Shown here: piece after piece, positions 25,900 to 37,345 of the stretch
Layout: the number at the start of each line of letters is the position of its first letter
Numbering within the stretch: the stretch's first letter is position 1
From: Oikopleura dioica
Taxonomy: Eukaryota > Chordata > Appendicularia > Copelata > Oikopleuridae
Assembly: GCA_907165135.1 (NCBI GenBank)
Contig: OU015569.1
Span: forward strand, 9,238,501-9,302,500
DNA: 64,000 bases
Direction of reading: 5' to 3'
Program-made: the position numbers and the translations under genes
The notes under the pieces: generated by a model
The model's database searches: none
The model's input: only the letters and a program-made list of their open reading frames with translations
Told to the model about the DNA's origin: nothing

Positions 25900-27234
25900 T
25901 GGCCGAAACTTATCTCCCGAAAATCAAAAAATCAAGGCCGCAACGGAATTTCTTCAAGAACAGCTGTTCCATCGAGCAGCCAAGTCCGACCAGTCAATCA
26001 AGCGTGCACGTGGACTTAGCTGACCCTGCTCGTTTCTCTCTCGTTCCATCTTCCGAGTACCTAAGCATCCCATTTTTAACATCAATAACTCAACCAACTA
26101 TATTTTATCGGAATTAACTGCATCATAGGGAATTTGCTAATAAGCTTAAAACAGTGATAAAATGGTAAAGACATTTCTCGAAAATTAGAATTAACGATGA
26201 ATACATACTTAACATCTACTTTAGAAGAATGTTACTGTCATAAACAGAGTTGGTAAAAGCAAGTTAACCGCGGCCTTACTCATTAAAACCCTCAAGAGTA
26301 AATATGGTTTTTAACCTGTCAATATTTGGGTCTAGGTGTCTGCTGATCTCTTCTCTTCAATGCATCTCATTTCATGCCCAGAGTGTTTCAAGAACTGCGC
26401 CCGTGTTTGTCTATACTCGACATTGCTTCAGTACGAGTAGAATGCATGACGGTTCAAGTTCTCTAACGATCGCATGGTGCTTGATTTAAAATGGTAAGCT
26501 GCCCTGGAAATAATGCAAAAGGAGACAGTACTGAAGTTATTTCTGGAACTCGAGAGGCCCGAAATAGCACTTTTTTTGTTGAACTGAAAGGATTTATTTT
26601 TGTTGTTTTCGAAGTTAGGGGCAAGCTGAAAGGATTTGAAAATCGAATTCGGACATAAGGTGGTGATTTTCTATTTCGCGGTTTCCAAAATAAAAAAGTA
26701 GTATAAGAAACTCAGTCATGAAATCATCTGTCAACAGTTGGCTTTATTTGTTTTAAGTTGGTTGGCATTTTTGGTGAAACGAAACAAGTTAATAGCGAGC
26801 AATCATAGGGGGTGACCAAACACATTCAAACACAAAATATTCTAGGCTGCACCTACTGGGCCCCCTTTTCATATATTCTCATAGCACTCTTCATACACAT
26901 TCAGAACTATTGCAGTTTCGCAAAAAGTGGTGTAAAACAAATATATCAAACGACTGAGTCTAAAAACGTGAAAGACGAATCCTCTGTTTCTCATATTTGC
27001 ATATTATTATTTAATACTCATATCGGGGATTTGGGTTGGTTTCGAAGACGTAAAATATAAATAGCTAGTGATAATGAATATCTTTGGAGCAATTGCGGGT
27101 TAGTGTTATTTAGATTGATAACGTAGAAAGTTGTTAGGGGTGGCTGTGTCTCTTCAGCTACATGGTAATATGGGTAAGCTAGTTTCCCGCGTCTTGCGTG
27201 TGAAATTCGATCAGAAATAGATAACCTCCGACAT
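25900..27234. other. Intergenic, no gene seen
   Basis: About 1.3 kb, AT-rich, between the small frame/RhoGEF and the hexokinase 3' end. Short open frames on both strands (for example 26304-26489 and 26812-27060) show no conserved motif or splice-consistent extension. No tRNA or repeat recognised. Confidence 0.45.
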
Positions 27235-29376
27235 TTAGCGAGTCGATACAGCTGAGACGAGCGCAGCGCCTTTGCCCGAGCCATCGTGTGATAGTCGGAA
27301 ATTGACGAAGATTCCCAAGCCAACTAACTCATTAGTTTTCACCTGAAACGCGTGGTTATGCACCGGCCTGGATTATGCGTAGTAAGTCACCTTTAATAAC
27401 TTGGCGAAGGTCGGATGCTTCTTGTAAACACTGCCGTCAACGCCACAAGTAATGTCTAGATACTCATCTGGCCGATTTTGGTGAATTTTGATGGCAATAG
27501 CTGAAATTCCGGCAGCACACATGTAAGCAGCGCGGCGGGAAACAGCGTCGCATACCTAACGATCGTCAATTACTTGCGCTTTTTACACTTGCTCACCATA
27601 TGGACGATTTCACAGTCGCGTCGGATGGCACCGATGTCAGCGCAAGCAAGAATGTTTTGAACCGCGGCGAAATGTCGGGGCTGATTATCCACGATTTGAG
27701 AAACCATGTGAGTTCCGAACGATTCTTAATAAACGATTCAATTGCTCCCTTACGCATTTCCGCAAGTCATACCTGGAGTCTCGAGAATTTCCAATGCGTC
27801 TTCGGTGAAAACGATTCCTTCCTTGCACATATCGAGAAGAATCAATCGCACAATTTCGCCAATATACATGCCGGCCATCATTTTTTCAAAGCGCTGCTTG
27901 GTTGGATGAACAGAGTTCGCATCCAGAACTCTGTCGTATTCTGCAAGTTTAAATTGTTAGGTTTATAGTTTGATTCGCTCTAAATTACCTGTTGTCCATT
28001 CATCCAGAGCGCCGTCGTCGCCAAAAGCTCCCCACTCCATGTTGATGCACATTTTTCCGTCGATGTCTTGCAGCTCATCGAGTTTGGTAATGTTAGATTG
28101 CTTTTCCATGTAACAGGCGTTTGATCCAGTGCCGGCAATCAATCCAATTTGGCAGGCGTGATCTTCGAAGGCGCAGGACATGAGTGTTCCCACGGTATCG
28201 TTGACGACAGCGACAATTTCGACGGTGATGTCGCCTCGTCTCGCCACTGCTTCAGTGAGCAAAGTGACGACATCCTTTCCCTCGACGTCGGAAGCGCTGA
28301 AGCCCTTCGTCCACGTAATCAAGGAGGCCGAGTTGATTGCATATTGTTCGCAAGGGAAGCTGAATGTGAAGCCACACGCGATGTTTCTGTCGGCGAATCC
28401 CATTCGATTGATGAAATCGGACATGCACTTGGCGATGTGGTCGAAGAGAGCCTCGCCCGTGCCAGTCATGCACTCTAAAACTCAATTGCAATCTCTCAAA
28501 CAAGGAAAGACTTACCTTGGGGAACGCGATAAATTTGCGAGTCCATATCAATCTGCTCCTCGTTAATGTCGATCAGCAAAACACGGAAGTTGGTTCCACC
28601 GAGATCAAGAGCAATAAATGTTCCACATTCGCGGCCATCCGGCAAGTGTGTCACAAATGAGGGCAACATTTTCACTAGAATTGCGTGTAAGAATCAATTT
28701 ACCAGAGGGAGGAAATGACTATTTGAGTTCCAATGAGAGTTACGGCTTCAAGGTCCAACATATCAGTTGATCAAATAGTCGATACAATCGAAAGCATTTA
28801 AGTTATGATATATCATATGTTCAGTGATCCGAGGCGCAATTTATAGAATTATACTGCAAAAGTGTTTGAAGTCCGAAACTTCACAAAAGCTATTATTCTT
28901 TCATTTCTACTGCCACTTCCAAACAAATGGCTCTTCCGCTAAAACTTCTATATAAGTAAGGCGGATAGCAGCAGTATAATGATATGTTACGCGTTTATCC
29001 GTCAGTGTGGGCCTCGTTGACAAGAGGAATAAAAGTTACCTTTTGCGCTCTTGTGTCCTTCCCTGTCGAGTCCGCGGCGCATGTTCTCGAGAAGTCTGTC
29101 TCGGATGGTCTTGAGTTCATTGTCGCCGAGCATGAATTGCTTGACCTTTTCGCAGGCTCGTCTAAACTCTGACATGTCGTTTCTGGGGAACTCTTTGGCG
29201 TTGGTATATTCGGACTCGCGTTGTGCTGATAAAGTTCTCTTGAGCGCTTTGGCGTTGTTGTCGCCTTCCTGAGCTTCGGTGGTGCTGGTGGCGGTGAGGA
29301 GCAGCGCGTTCTTCGTCCGATTCTCTCCCACTTTCGGGCCTGATCTAAACAACTCGTTACGGATGGAAGTGTTCAT
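27235..29376 (-). CDS. Hk: Hexokinase, single ~50-kDa catalytic unit
   Basis: Phosphorylates glucose with ATP, the first step of glycolysis, in the cytosol. About six exons join in phase. Conserved signatures in order are [15 protein letters not shown], the phosphate-1 loop [15 protein letters not shown] (about 28590), [24 protein letters not shown] (sugar-binding region), [16 protein letters not shown] (catalytic Asp), [46 protein letters not shown], then [17 protein letters not shown] and the adenosine loop [14 protein letters not shown] before the stop at 27235. There is one catalytic unit, as in glucokinase or invertebrate hexokinases, unlike the doubled vertebrate HK1-3. The ATG at 29376 gives an N-terminal extension of roughly 60 residues before the usual start of the fold. 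That start sits just after a CAG that could be a trans-splice acceptor. Confidence 0.92.
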
Positions 29377-30810
29377 CGCAGCCGAACTGATCCTATCGAA
29401 GCAAAGGGACAAAGCATCCCCGGTCTATTTTATAGTTCTTAAGAATTGCCCTTGGGCATTTGTATGATGCTACGTTAGCACATGTACAAGTAGCTCGCCA
29501 TGGTCCATGGCACAATACAATCGTAGACGAATAAGGGACTGCAACTGAACATCGACCGCCAGCGCGTTACGTAACACTACCGGTCAACGCGCAAACTTTG
29601 CCCCGAACCAGTTGTCTACCTTCTAGCGCACTTACCTCGCCTCTGATCGCTAGTTAATATATCTCTCGAGTTTCCTTCAAGAAACTATAGTGGCTAACGC
29701 CGAGGTAAATCCACTTGCAAGTGGCACGGGCTGCCCGTGCGTGTTATGTAATTTTGACGTGAAATTATCAAACTGGTCACTAGATGAAGGACAACCCACA
29801 ACAACAAGAGGGGCGATATCTAGGCCATAAGAACCGGACTTTTGCAGCTTTAACGACTTCGAAAGTGAAAACGAGGCGCGCGTGCTGCTGACGCAACTGC
29901 GTAATTATGATCGAGGCCCAGTAATCAAGCCATTCTCCCACCAATCCCACCTTAGAACAATGGAACAGGTGCCTAACCTCAGCAATTTATTGAGCCCCAG
30001 TCGGCAGAAATGCCACTCAAATCGTAGCCCGTTGTTACACAACTCAACCCAAAAGTGTTAAAGCTAGCACGTGATTCTTTAGATTCTTCTTCTTAGGAAT
30101 TTGGTACTATGGAGGAGCCTAAAGAAACTAGCTGCCTGAAAGAGTTCGAACTCACCTTTCGACTTTTCAAAAGGAAAAAATTAGATAAACTATTCAGGAA
30201 TCGCTATCTTTCACTCATTTTGGAAGGATAAAAAGTGAAATCGAAAAAGAATAAGAAAAAAATCGAGTCTCGCAGATGGAAATCGCAGATTTTTGCAAAT
30301 ATTTTTTCGCGTGAAAAGTTCATCTCTTTGATATAATTTATAAACACCAAAACGCAAATTTTTCCTAAATTTCCGTAAAGAAAGGGTAGAGCCTGCGAGA
30401 AAACGAGCGCTCTGCGCTACTATAGTAAGCAATAGGGGCCACGGATTGATCGAGGTTACGAAAAATTGAACAAATAAAAAAGAGCGTGTGGGAAGGTCTT
30501 CTCTACCTGGAGTCAAGAAGAGACGGTCATCCTCGGCGAGCTATCGGCGGCGACTCGACTGACTTTTCTGGCGACAAAGGAGAGGAGCAGCACCGGCGTC
30601 CAATCAAAAGCGAAAGATTACTATACGTAGGCACCTGTATAATGGAGACGATTGCCGACGATTCTTTCCTTGAAGGAAGTTGGTCTTCTGGTTGAAAATA
30701 AAAGTTTTTCTCACCAGTGGTGCAATTTAGCAGTAATCTCTAGATAAACGCGGTAGTTGTTGTGGTCAGGAGGTGTTCTTGGTCAGATCGTCGAAAGAAA
30801 TTGGCAAAAA
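29377..30810. other. Divergent intergenic region, hexokinase / coiled-coil gene
   Basis: About 1.4 kb shared by two divergently transcribed genes, so it should hold both promoters. Two abutting palindromes lie at 29711-29740. No convincing gene: frames at 30211-30516 (-) and 30486-30695 (+) are overlapping and featureless. Confidence 0.5.
29711..29740. repeat. Two abutting perfect palindromes
   Basis: CCACTTGCAAGTGG (29711-29724) is a perfect 14-nt palindrome. It shares its last base with GCACGGGCTGCCCGTGC (29724-29740), a 7-bp stem with a 3-nt loop. Function unknown; a dimeric factor site or a MITE end is possible. Confidence 0.6.
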
Positions 30811-31359
30811 ATGACACGCTTCTCAAGAAATCGTAAGTTTCCGTGAGTTTTACTGCTGCAGTTTTAAACCGAATCCCAGGGAACAACCGAAGACAGAACA
30901 GAGCGCCAAAGCCGCCAGTGCCTGTAGCGCAGGAGGAGGACAGTGACTCGGCCGACATCACCATCGAAATTATCGAGCTGTCAGACCCGCCTGGGCTGGA
31001 AGAAATGACGCCCGTCTTGTCCCGAAAACCTGACGACATGGACATCGAAGAGTACACCGCCAAGCTGGAGCAGGTTATCCACGAGCAACAGATTCTCCAC
31101 ACGGATATGCTCAGAGGTTTGAAAGCGATGGAAAGCCACAACCGGAAGCTGCGATTCGAAAATGAAATGCACGAGGACAACGTCGAGTTCCTCCGCGATG
31201 CGCTTCTCAAAATGTAAGAAAAACAGCGAATAAACGAATTATACTCTTTTTAGAAAGAAGATTTTCATGCGACAGCAACGAAAACTCAGAAAACTTCAAG
31301 GCAAACCTGTCGACGAGGAGAGCAAGGGGACACAAACCAGCGACAAGGAAGAGGACTGA
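30811..31359 (+). CDS. Small acidic coiled-coil protein, unknown
   Basis: Three exons code about 160 residues. The first (30811-30832) gives MTRFSRN; the second begins after an exceptionally short 29-nt GT-AG intron (30833-30861) and continues LNRIPGNNRRQNRAPKPP. An acidic stretch and a helical coiled coil follow (YTAKLEQVIHEQQILHTDML, then ENEMHEDNVEFLRDALLK). After a second short intron (about 31215-31251) come the basic stretch MRQQRKLRKLQG and the acidic end KGTQTSDKEED before the TGA at 31357-31359. Phases match at both junctions. I recognise no family; a coiled-coil scaffold or regulator is all that can be said. It is divergent from hexokinase and lies about 435 bp upstream of the AT-hook gene on the same strand. 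Confidence 0.65.
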
Positions 31360-31794
31360 ACTCCGTGACGAAGATTTAAATTGAAAATTTGTACCTCTTT
31401 TCTTATTCTTTTCTTATCTATTTTATAAAACATACGAATATCCACGCTAAATGTAAAGTTCGCGGCCAAAGCAGCGAGAATGGCCCCGAACTTTTCGAGT
31501 CAGAGGTCGAGAGCATTTTTCTAGGCAGGAGTTTGTTTGCAGTGAGTTTCGATGAAATTTGAGTTAATATCAGGTGGCAGAATCACAATTGGCCGAGGAC
31601 GTACACGTGTCGACTGTTTCGACTCGATCGTAAGGCGAGTTGCCCTATCTGAGCAGAGGGCGCACACTTCCGTTGACTCTGGCTCACACCAGTTGGTCCC
31701 ACACTCTGAAAAATATAATTTTGAATCAGATCGTTTCTAGAACACTGCTATCTCTTATTTTTGATACTGATAAGAGATATCAGTATTTGGGGCA
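31360..31794. other. Intergenic, no gene seen
   Basis: About 435 bp between the two plus-strand genes. It presumably contains the 3' UTR of the first and the promoter of the AT-hook gene. A short imperfect inverted repeat of TATCTCTTA / TAAGAGATA lies at about 31749-31779. Confidence 0.45.
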
Positions 31795-34700
31795 ATGCCG
31801 AAAGCAAAGAAGACGACGGCGACGAGCGCCAAGAGAGAGCCGCTAAGGACTGGTTTTTATCCGTAAAGGATTCGGTTTGTTTCGCAAATGAAAAAGATTC
31901 TACTCGATTTCCAATTTATCATTTAAGTTTTTTTTCCAATTACTCCATTAGCATTTCTTCCTAACCATCAAGTCCTTTATCATTTAAAACATCCATTTAC
32001 TTACCTTATCGTTTTATCCATATTATAAATGATTGCTTATAATTTTCCTGCTTTATAGATTCTCATTCGCCCCAAGTGGATTTGAACCAAATCAGTCTCA
32101 ACCAACTCACAAGGGAAAACGACTATAAAGCGTTGATTTCTGGCTTGAACAAAAAAATAAGGCTTGAGAAAGAGTGGGGATCCGATGACTTTGACAACCT
32201 CACCAATGTTTACAGAAGTCACGACAAGAAAAGTAACTACACAACGCAGCTTGTTGGCATCCACGTCTTTCGGTAAGGGTTACCTAAAGCTAACTCCTTC
32301 TGAGTTGTTCGTTCAGGCAGCTGATCGAAACCTGGAGCGCGAAACCTGAAAGCTGTAAACTCGACAAGTTCCTCTTGGAAGTGTTCATTGATCAGACCAT
32401 TATGAGTTTTGTCAACTTCTTCAAGAAAAAAACGCTGACGGAAGATAACATTGAGAAAGGAAGATATGCAATGCGCATTTTTCTCTCGGCATGGCAATTA
32501 TCAGATGGAATCATGGATGAGATCATCACTACGTCTTACTTATCGGCGGTGAAAAAGATCTGCTGCGTTCAAATCCCTGCTGGTAAAAGGGTTTCACTGA
32601 TGTTTTTTTTATTTTGATTTAAAGCTCACCGAGATTTTACGATATTCCATCTGCTAACAGAAGCTTCACTCTGTAGCAAGATGATCATCAAGCCGATGGA
32701 GAGAAAAGAAATCGTCAGCCGCCTGGAGATGCTTTACAAGCAAGGATCTTTCCCAACGCTCCGCATTCCCATCAAAGTCATCATTGCGCGGGTATTTGAC
32801 ATGATGAAACTCGCTCCGAAAAACTTGGGCTTGACCAAACACACTCCCGTCCCAAACAAATGCGTCGCTTATACCATTGAAGACAACAAAGAGGATTTAC
32901 TGCGATGCAAAAACATAGTGGTAATTTGATGTTTATTTCGACGAATACCACTAATAATTATTCAGTTGTCCGCAAACCACGAAGATGACGATGATGTTCG
33001 TCTTAAGCAAGCTCATATTTCGGTGGACAAGAGAGCTATGACTTTGATTCCCGAAAGGCACAGGGATCTCAATTGCGCTCAAGGTACAAGATAAACACTA
33101 TTGCAAAGCCTAATTTTCTCTTGTTAGTCACGATTGAGCCAGATATGATTACCAAGAGCGATGTAAGAATTGTGAATGATAAATTTGTCTTCACTCTGGA
33201 TCTGTCGATCAATAGTTTTTTTGACGAACCATGGTCACTTCTCGGCAAAAAAATCACCTTCGATATCGACAACTCTACTTCAATGACGATGTTCCAGAAG
33301 TATGCGAAGACTTGGAAATGGACTATTCCACAAGTACCAGTAAAGACACCTTCAACCGACTTCGCTGCAATCCATCGAAGTAAAATGAACTCGGAAACAA
33401 GAAAGCTTGGAAACCCATCTCCTGATACCTTGAGCACGATTTCTTTGCGTAAGAAAAGTGATATCTATAAAATTTTTGAGGATTATATTTCAGACACTGA
33501 CCCCGATGAATGGAAAAAGAAGGTTGAATCTCACCGGGAAAAGAAGCAAGAAGCTCACTTGCGTCGTCAACAAGAACTTTCTACCCCCAAGCTCCCAAAT
33601 AAGACAAGGAAGCGAGGAGCGACGAACAAAGTAGAAAATGAAAAAACTCAAAAAGTTGGTAAAGTAGAGGAGGCTAAAAAATCGTCCAGCGAAACGAGCA
33701 TTAGCTCAGGAAAGAAAAAACCAGGGCGACCAAAGAAAACTGAAAAAGTTGAAGAGCTCGGAAAAACATCTAGCGAAGCCAGTGTCGGCTCTGAAAAGAA
33801 AAAACGCGGACGACTAGGAAAGAATGAAAAAAGAGAGACTCGGCAGGGTGCGGCCAAGAAGCCAAAAGAAGAAACCAAAAAGCCAAGACCACGAGGACGT
33901 CAGCAGAAGCTTAAAAACGAAGGGGTTCATGAAGACCACACGTCAAAGGTGCAGAAACCAACAACAGCGCTTCCTTCCCGAAGATTTGGAGCAGCCAAAT
34001 TCACAGACGACTTCTTGAATAAAAGAAATATTAAAAGTAGGAATAGTTTATATTGGAATTATCTGATAATTTTTGTAGAACAAAATGAGCTCTTTGACAG
34101 TCTTGATGACCCTCCAACTATCAAGCTCAATAAAAAACCGAGGTCAGAACTTAATGTTGGAGGTTCGGACATTTTTACTTATCCTGATTCGATGGTGAGC
34201 CACCAGCCAAGTAAAGTCTCGAAAAAACCCAAGAGTAAGTTAAAAGAAAATTGGATACTTATAAGAATAAACCGTAGCTCGCAAGCTGGCCGATAGATCG
34301 CCAAGCCCAATGTCGTCTTGTGGCGAAAGCGAAGATTATGCTCCAACTAAGAACAGAGCCAGAAAGCGACTACCTGAGCCGACAGAACAGTCTCGAGCTG
34401 CTGCGAAATCGAGACCCAGAAAATCCCAGCGTGCGGCGGTGTTGAAAAGAATCCCAATTATCGACAATTCTTCTTCAGATGATGACTTCTTGGGAGTCGT
34501 AAAAAAAGACAACACGCTCGACGTGACTCCAATGTGGAACAAGTCATTTAAAGATGAGCCCATTCTAGGTAAGATCCAGTGTTTTTAACTTCTCAATACA
34601 CGGGCGCGCGACTAAGCGCTCAAAACACGGGGTCCAATTATTGGACCACAAATTGTGCATTAATGCATTATGCATTATCCAGCCCCGCGCGGCGCGCCAA

Positions 34701-36050
34701 ATTCAGAGTGTGAAAAACAGCGCTCAGGACTTTTGGCTCTAATTGACGTTTCCGTCGGTCGAAAAAGCTCGTGAATATATTGCTAGAAAGCTTAAACCCT
34801 CTTCTATAAAAATAAATAATTGTAAATCGAAAAATCCGTTCCGATTTTTCACCAGAGAGCGAAAGAGAAATCTGGCGCAAAACGCCACCACTTTTGAGTT
34901 TTCATTCGAAACTTCACAGAGTGGTTCGTTTTTGTCCTGTCAGCTCACATTTCAAAATTCAGGTCAAACAGATAACTACAACGGGAATTACAGGGGGTCA
35001 AAGTCGCCGTGGTCCAATGATTGGACCACGTGCATTGAGAAGTTAAAAGTTTTCACATGGCCGATGGGTATGAATTAACTAAAATTGGGATATTTTAGAG
35101 CAAACGAAGAAGACTGAGCTGAAGGAAAAGAAAAAGAAAGAAGCTGACGCTCGCCGAAGAAGCTTCCCAAAACCACTGCTTCTTCCACCAGTGAATGTTC
35201 TTGTTCCTTCTTCTGAATCTGGACCAGAGGCTCCTGTTGCATCGAACCCTAGAATTGGTTTACGTCAACAAGTTAAAAAAGAGCAAATAGAAGAGACAGA
35301 AAACTCCCGGCTGACAAAGACGAAGCCGGTCGAACAGAAGAGAGAAGATTTCAAACCACAGACAGTCAAATCACCAGAACACCGTAATGGCCGCGCTTCT
35401 CGGGATCTCAGCAAAAATCATCGGTAGATACATTAGAAACTTATGTCCCAATACAGCAACATTGGATTCAATTTCAAAACTTTTTCAGGCTTCCAGTGCA
35501 GAAATCTCCGATGAAGAAAATCAAAAGAGACATCATCTATTCGTAAGTAAACAACGAGAAATCACCATTCATCAAAGATTTTTTCATCAGCAAAATCATG
35601 TTTTTTAGGCCGAGGCCGAGAAAGTCACCAGAAAAAATCAAGAACCCTAACATGCTTCTGAAGCCGATCAAGTTGAAGAAGAGGCGAAAGAGAGCAAACA
35701 AAACGCTCGCAAAAACTTTTCGGAGCTATATGAAGAACCATCATAGCCTCCCAGACAATGTCATCAAATTTCGTAAAGCTATCGATGTGCAAACATCTGA
35801 TTTTATCATATCCGCTCTTAAAGGTAACAGTTAAAAACGAAATAAGTATTTATCCAAGAATTTAGAAATGAGCAATTTGATTGAAGCAGTCAACCAAGTT
35901 CCTCCTCCACGTCCGCCATCACCGAGCAGCGAATCTGAGACTGATTCTGACTCTGACTTAAAGCGGGATACTGGGATGGGAGAGAGTGTACCCTCAGACG
36001 ATCTTCTTCAAATGATGCAGAATATGATGACCTTCCTCGACCGTAGATAA
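31795..36050 (+). CDS. Chromatin-like protein: helical N-terminus, beta-rich domain, AT-hook-like basic region (meiotic SYCP2-like?)
   Basis: A multi-exon gene with about 40-60-nt introns except one of 530 nt. The start MPKAKKTTATSAKREP at 31795 is the likely initiator, but its junction to the next exon is not fully resolved. Exons from 32070 code a helical region (FIDQTIMSFVNFFKKKTL, SRLEMLYKQGSFPTLRIPIK). A beta-rich segment follows (about 33120-33330: VRIVNDKFVFTLDLSINSFF). Then comes a long disordered basic region with AT-hook-like patches KKPGRPKK, KKRGRLGK and RPRGRQQK (about 33710-33910), Ser/Asp-rich patches and a final helix ending MMTFLDRR at 36050. A helical-repeat domain, then a beta domain, then a long basic tail is the layout of synaptonemal-complex protein SYCP2, but I see no decisive motif. 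Treat the name as a hypothesis. Confidence 0.6.
34583..35048. mobile_element. MITE-like element inside an intron of the AT-hook gene
   Basis: Terminal inverted repeats of 18 nt (34583-34600 and 35031-35048) match at 17 of 18 positions. Just inside each end lies a palindrome with the same core, GGTCCAA-N3-TTGGACC, at 34631-34647 and 35011-35027 (the right one extends to GTGGTCC...GGACCAC). The element is about 466 bp with no coding capacity. It sits wholly inside the intron 34569-35098. Without it the intron would be about 64 nt, the size usual here, so it is a recent insertion by inference. No clear target-site duplication was found. Confidence 0.7.
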
Positions 36051-36122
36051 ATTTATTTACAACTCATTTTCATTTTACTGCCTTTATCATCCTGTATATT
36101 CGTGATTAAAACATAAATAAGC

Positions 36123-36264
36123 AATTATGATTGAGAGAATTATTAATTATTTCTTGGAGCAATTTTTATAGAAGGAGCAGATCATCAGTGCTGTTTTTGC
36201 AACTTCGTTTCTCACACAGCATTTCATTATAGGTATTTTGAGAATGATAATTTCCCGGAAAGCT
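36123..36264 (-). pseudogene. Decayed duplicate of the MSH4 3' end
   Basis: Read on the minus strand this encodes EVAKTALMICSFYKNCSKK, close to the end of MSH4 downstream (EIAKTALMFCSFYKNKYSQS). On the plus strand, 36123-36137 is identical to 38115-38129, and similarity continues through TTTATAGAAGGAGCA and CATCAGTGCTGTTTTTGCAA. After an internal deletion of about 35 bases it resumes at GTTTCTCA..CAGCATTT and fades at about 36264 / 38280. No other MSH4 exon is found here, so this is a fragment, not a gene. Confidence 0.75.
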
Positions 36265-36457
36265 TGCAAGAAAATTCTAACGGAAATGCAGATGTAGAGA
36301 GTTGGGGCAATGCTTGAACATAGAAAGAGTAAGAGATTATCTTTTACATGGTACATAGACTTGCGGCACCGATTTGGGAAGGGCTTGAAAACATAAAACA
36401 ACTGTTCCTAGTTGAAAGGAGGCGTTTTATGTTGTTTCGTAAACTTGATATATTTGT

Positions 36458-36473
36458 GGCCCTTAAAAGGGCC
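36458..36473 (-). terminator. Histone 3' stem-loop of the H2B gene
   Basis: On the minus strand GGCCCTTTTAAGGGCC, a 6-bp stem with a 4-base loop, matches the metazoan replication-dependent histone 3' element (GGYYCTTTTNAGRRCC). It lies about 54 bases past the H2B stop. It implies processing by SLBP/U7 rather than ordinary polyadenylation. Confidence 0.85.
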
Positions 36474-36526
36474 TTGAGACCGTAACCCGTTCAGAACGAG
36501 TTAATGCCTTTTTACTACAATTGTAG

Positions 36527-36898
36527 CTAAAGTGAACTGTCATACTTCGTGACAGCTTTGGTGCCCTCACAAATTGCGTGTTTGGCGAGTTCGCCAGGGA
36601 GGATAAGTCGAGTTGCTATGTGGATTTCTCGTGAAGAAATTGTCGATCGTTTGTTCATCTTGGCAAGTCGAGACGCTTCAGTGGCGAGGCGTTCGAAGAG
36701 ATCGTTGACGAAACTGTTCATAACGTTCATGGCTCGGCATGAAATGCTGATGTCCTGGTGGACCTGCTTCAGAACCTTGTGAATAAAGAAAGAGAAGTTC
36801 TCCTTCTTGTTTTTCTTCGCCATCGACAATTTGAGAGGGTTGCGTTCCGAGTTCCTTCGTCGAATCTTTGAGCCTGCTCGTTCTCGCTTAGGAGCCAT
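36527..36898 (-). CDS. Histone H2B, divergent variant
   Basis: A core nucleosome histone of 123 residues in one exon, with a basic tail ([20 protein letters not shown]) and the H2B fold: [60 protein letters not shown] and [20 protein letters not shown]. The equivalent of the monoubiquitinated Lys (AVTKY) is kept. Differences from canonical H2B include the tail, FSFFIHKV in place of YSVYVYKV and a C-terminal DSSL instead of TSSK. It is transcribed away from H2A from a shared promoter and carries its own TATA box and a 3' stem-loop. Replication-dependent expression follows from the stem-loop; a germline- or testis-specific role is inference. Confidence 0.93.
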   Translation of the reverse strand: MAPKRERAGSKIRRRNSERNPLKLSMAKKNKKENFSFFIHKVLKQVHQDISISCRAMNVMNSFVNDLFERLATEASRLAKMNKRSTISSREIHIATRLILPGELAKHAICEGTKAVTKYDSSL

Positions 36899-36980
36899 CT
36901 TTGTTTTGAAATTGTTGTCTGGAATTCTGTGTTTTCGAATGGGCAGTTTTCGAAAATGATGAATTTTTAGTTTTTCGGCC

Positions 36981-36988
36981 TTTTTATA
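36981..36988 (-). promoter_or_regulatory. TATA box of H2B
   Basis: TATAAAAA on the minus strand, followed by GGCC. It is 32 bases from the left inverted-repeat arm and about 85 bases before the H2B ATG. Confidence 0.7.
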
Positions 36989-37020
36989 CGGTCAGGTGAG
37001 AAGAACGCAAGGAAAAGCAA

Positions 37021-37208
37021 AATAGCGCCACCTCAAGAGATGATTCCTCGGCTGTTTGAAAACCGGGCGATCCGTGCGGGAGACAACTCAAAAGTTGCCA
37101 AATCGGCGCCGCGAAAGGGATTAGCGCCGACTCATCATTTTTTCGATCGACACCTCGCGAACTGTTATCAACGATAACCGAGGAATCATTCCATGAGGTG
37201 GCGCTATT
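37021..37208. repeat. Inverted repeat in the histone promoter
   Basis: Arms 37021-37051 and 37178-37208. In inverted orientation the first 12 and last 14 bases are identical (CCGAGGAATCAT and GAGGTGGCGCTATT) and only a 5-base middle differs. Probably paired binding sites, one facing each histone gene. Confidence 0.8.
37164..37178. promoter_or_regulatory. Palindromic GATA-type site
   Basis: GTTATC-AAC-GATAAC is a perfect 6-bp inverted repeat with a 3-base spacer, next to the right arm of the promoter repeat. GATA-factor binding is inference. Confidence 0.4.
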
Positions 37209-37241
37209 GAGCTCTTTCTCACTGTTCTTCCCAGCTGAGAA

Positions 37242-37249
37242 TATAAAAA
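37242..37249 (+). promoter_or_regulatory. TATA box of H2A
   Basis: TATAAAAA followed by GGCC, about 33 bases beyond the right inverted-repeat arm and about 100 bases before the H2A ATG. It mirrors the H2B box. Confidence 0.7.
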
Positions 37250-37345
37250 GGCCCGTCAATGCCAGAATTCATCATTCGAAAAATCTCAAACCAGATAAAA
37301 TATCTGGGAAACTTTTTCAAAACAAACTTGAAGAAAACACTCCAG

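Larger units (their letters stand above)
36899..37345. promoter_or_regulatory. Bidirectional mirror-symmetric histone promoter
   Basis: This 447-bp region separates the divergent H2B and H2A starts. Going outward from the centre it holds, on both sides, an arm of a 31-nt inverted repeat (37021-37051 and 37178-37208), then after 32-33 bases a TATAAAAAGGC box, then a leader with ATTCATCATT..CGAAAA. The centre carries a GATA-type palindrome at 37164-37178. This layout should co-express the two histones. Confidence 0.8.

Noticed and set aside
29460-30200. tRNA-like GTTCGAA pieces (for example near 30147)
   Set aside because: No acceptor or anticodon stem could be paired around them.
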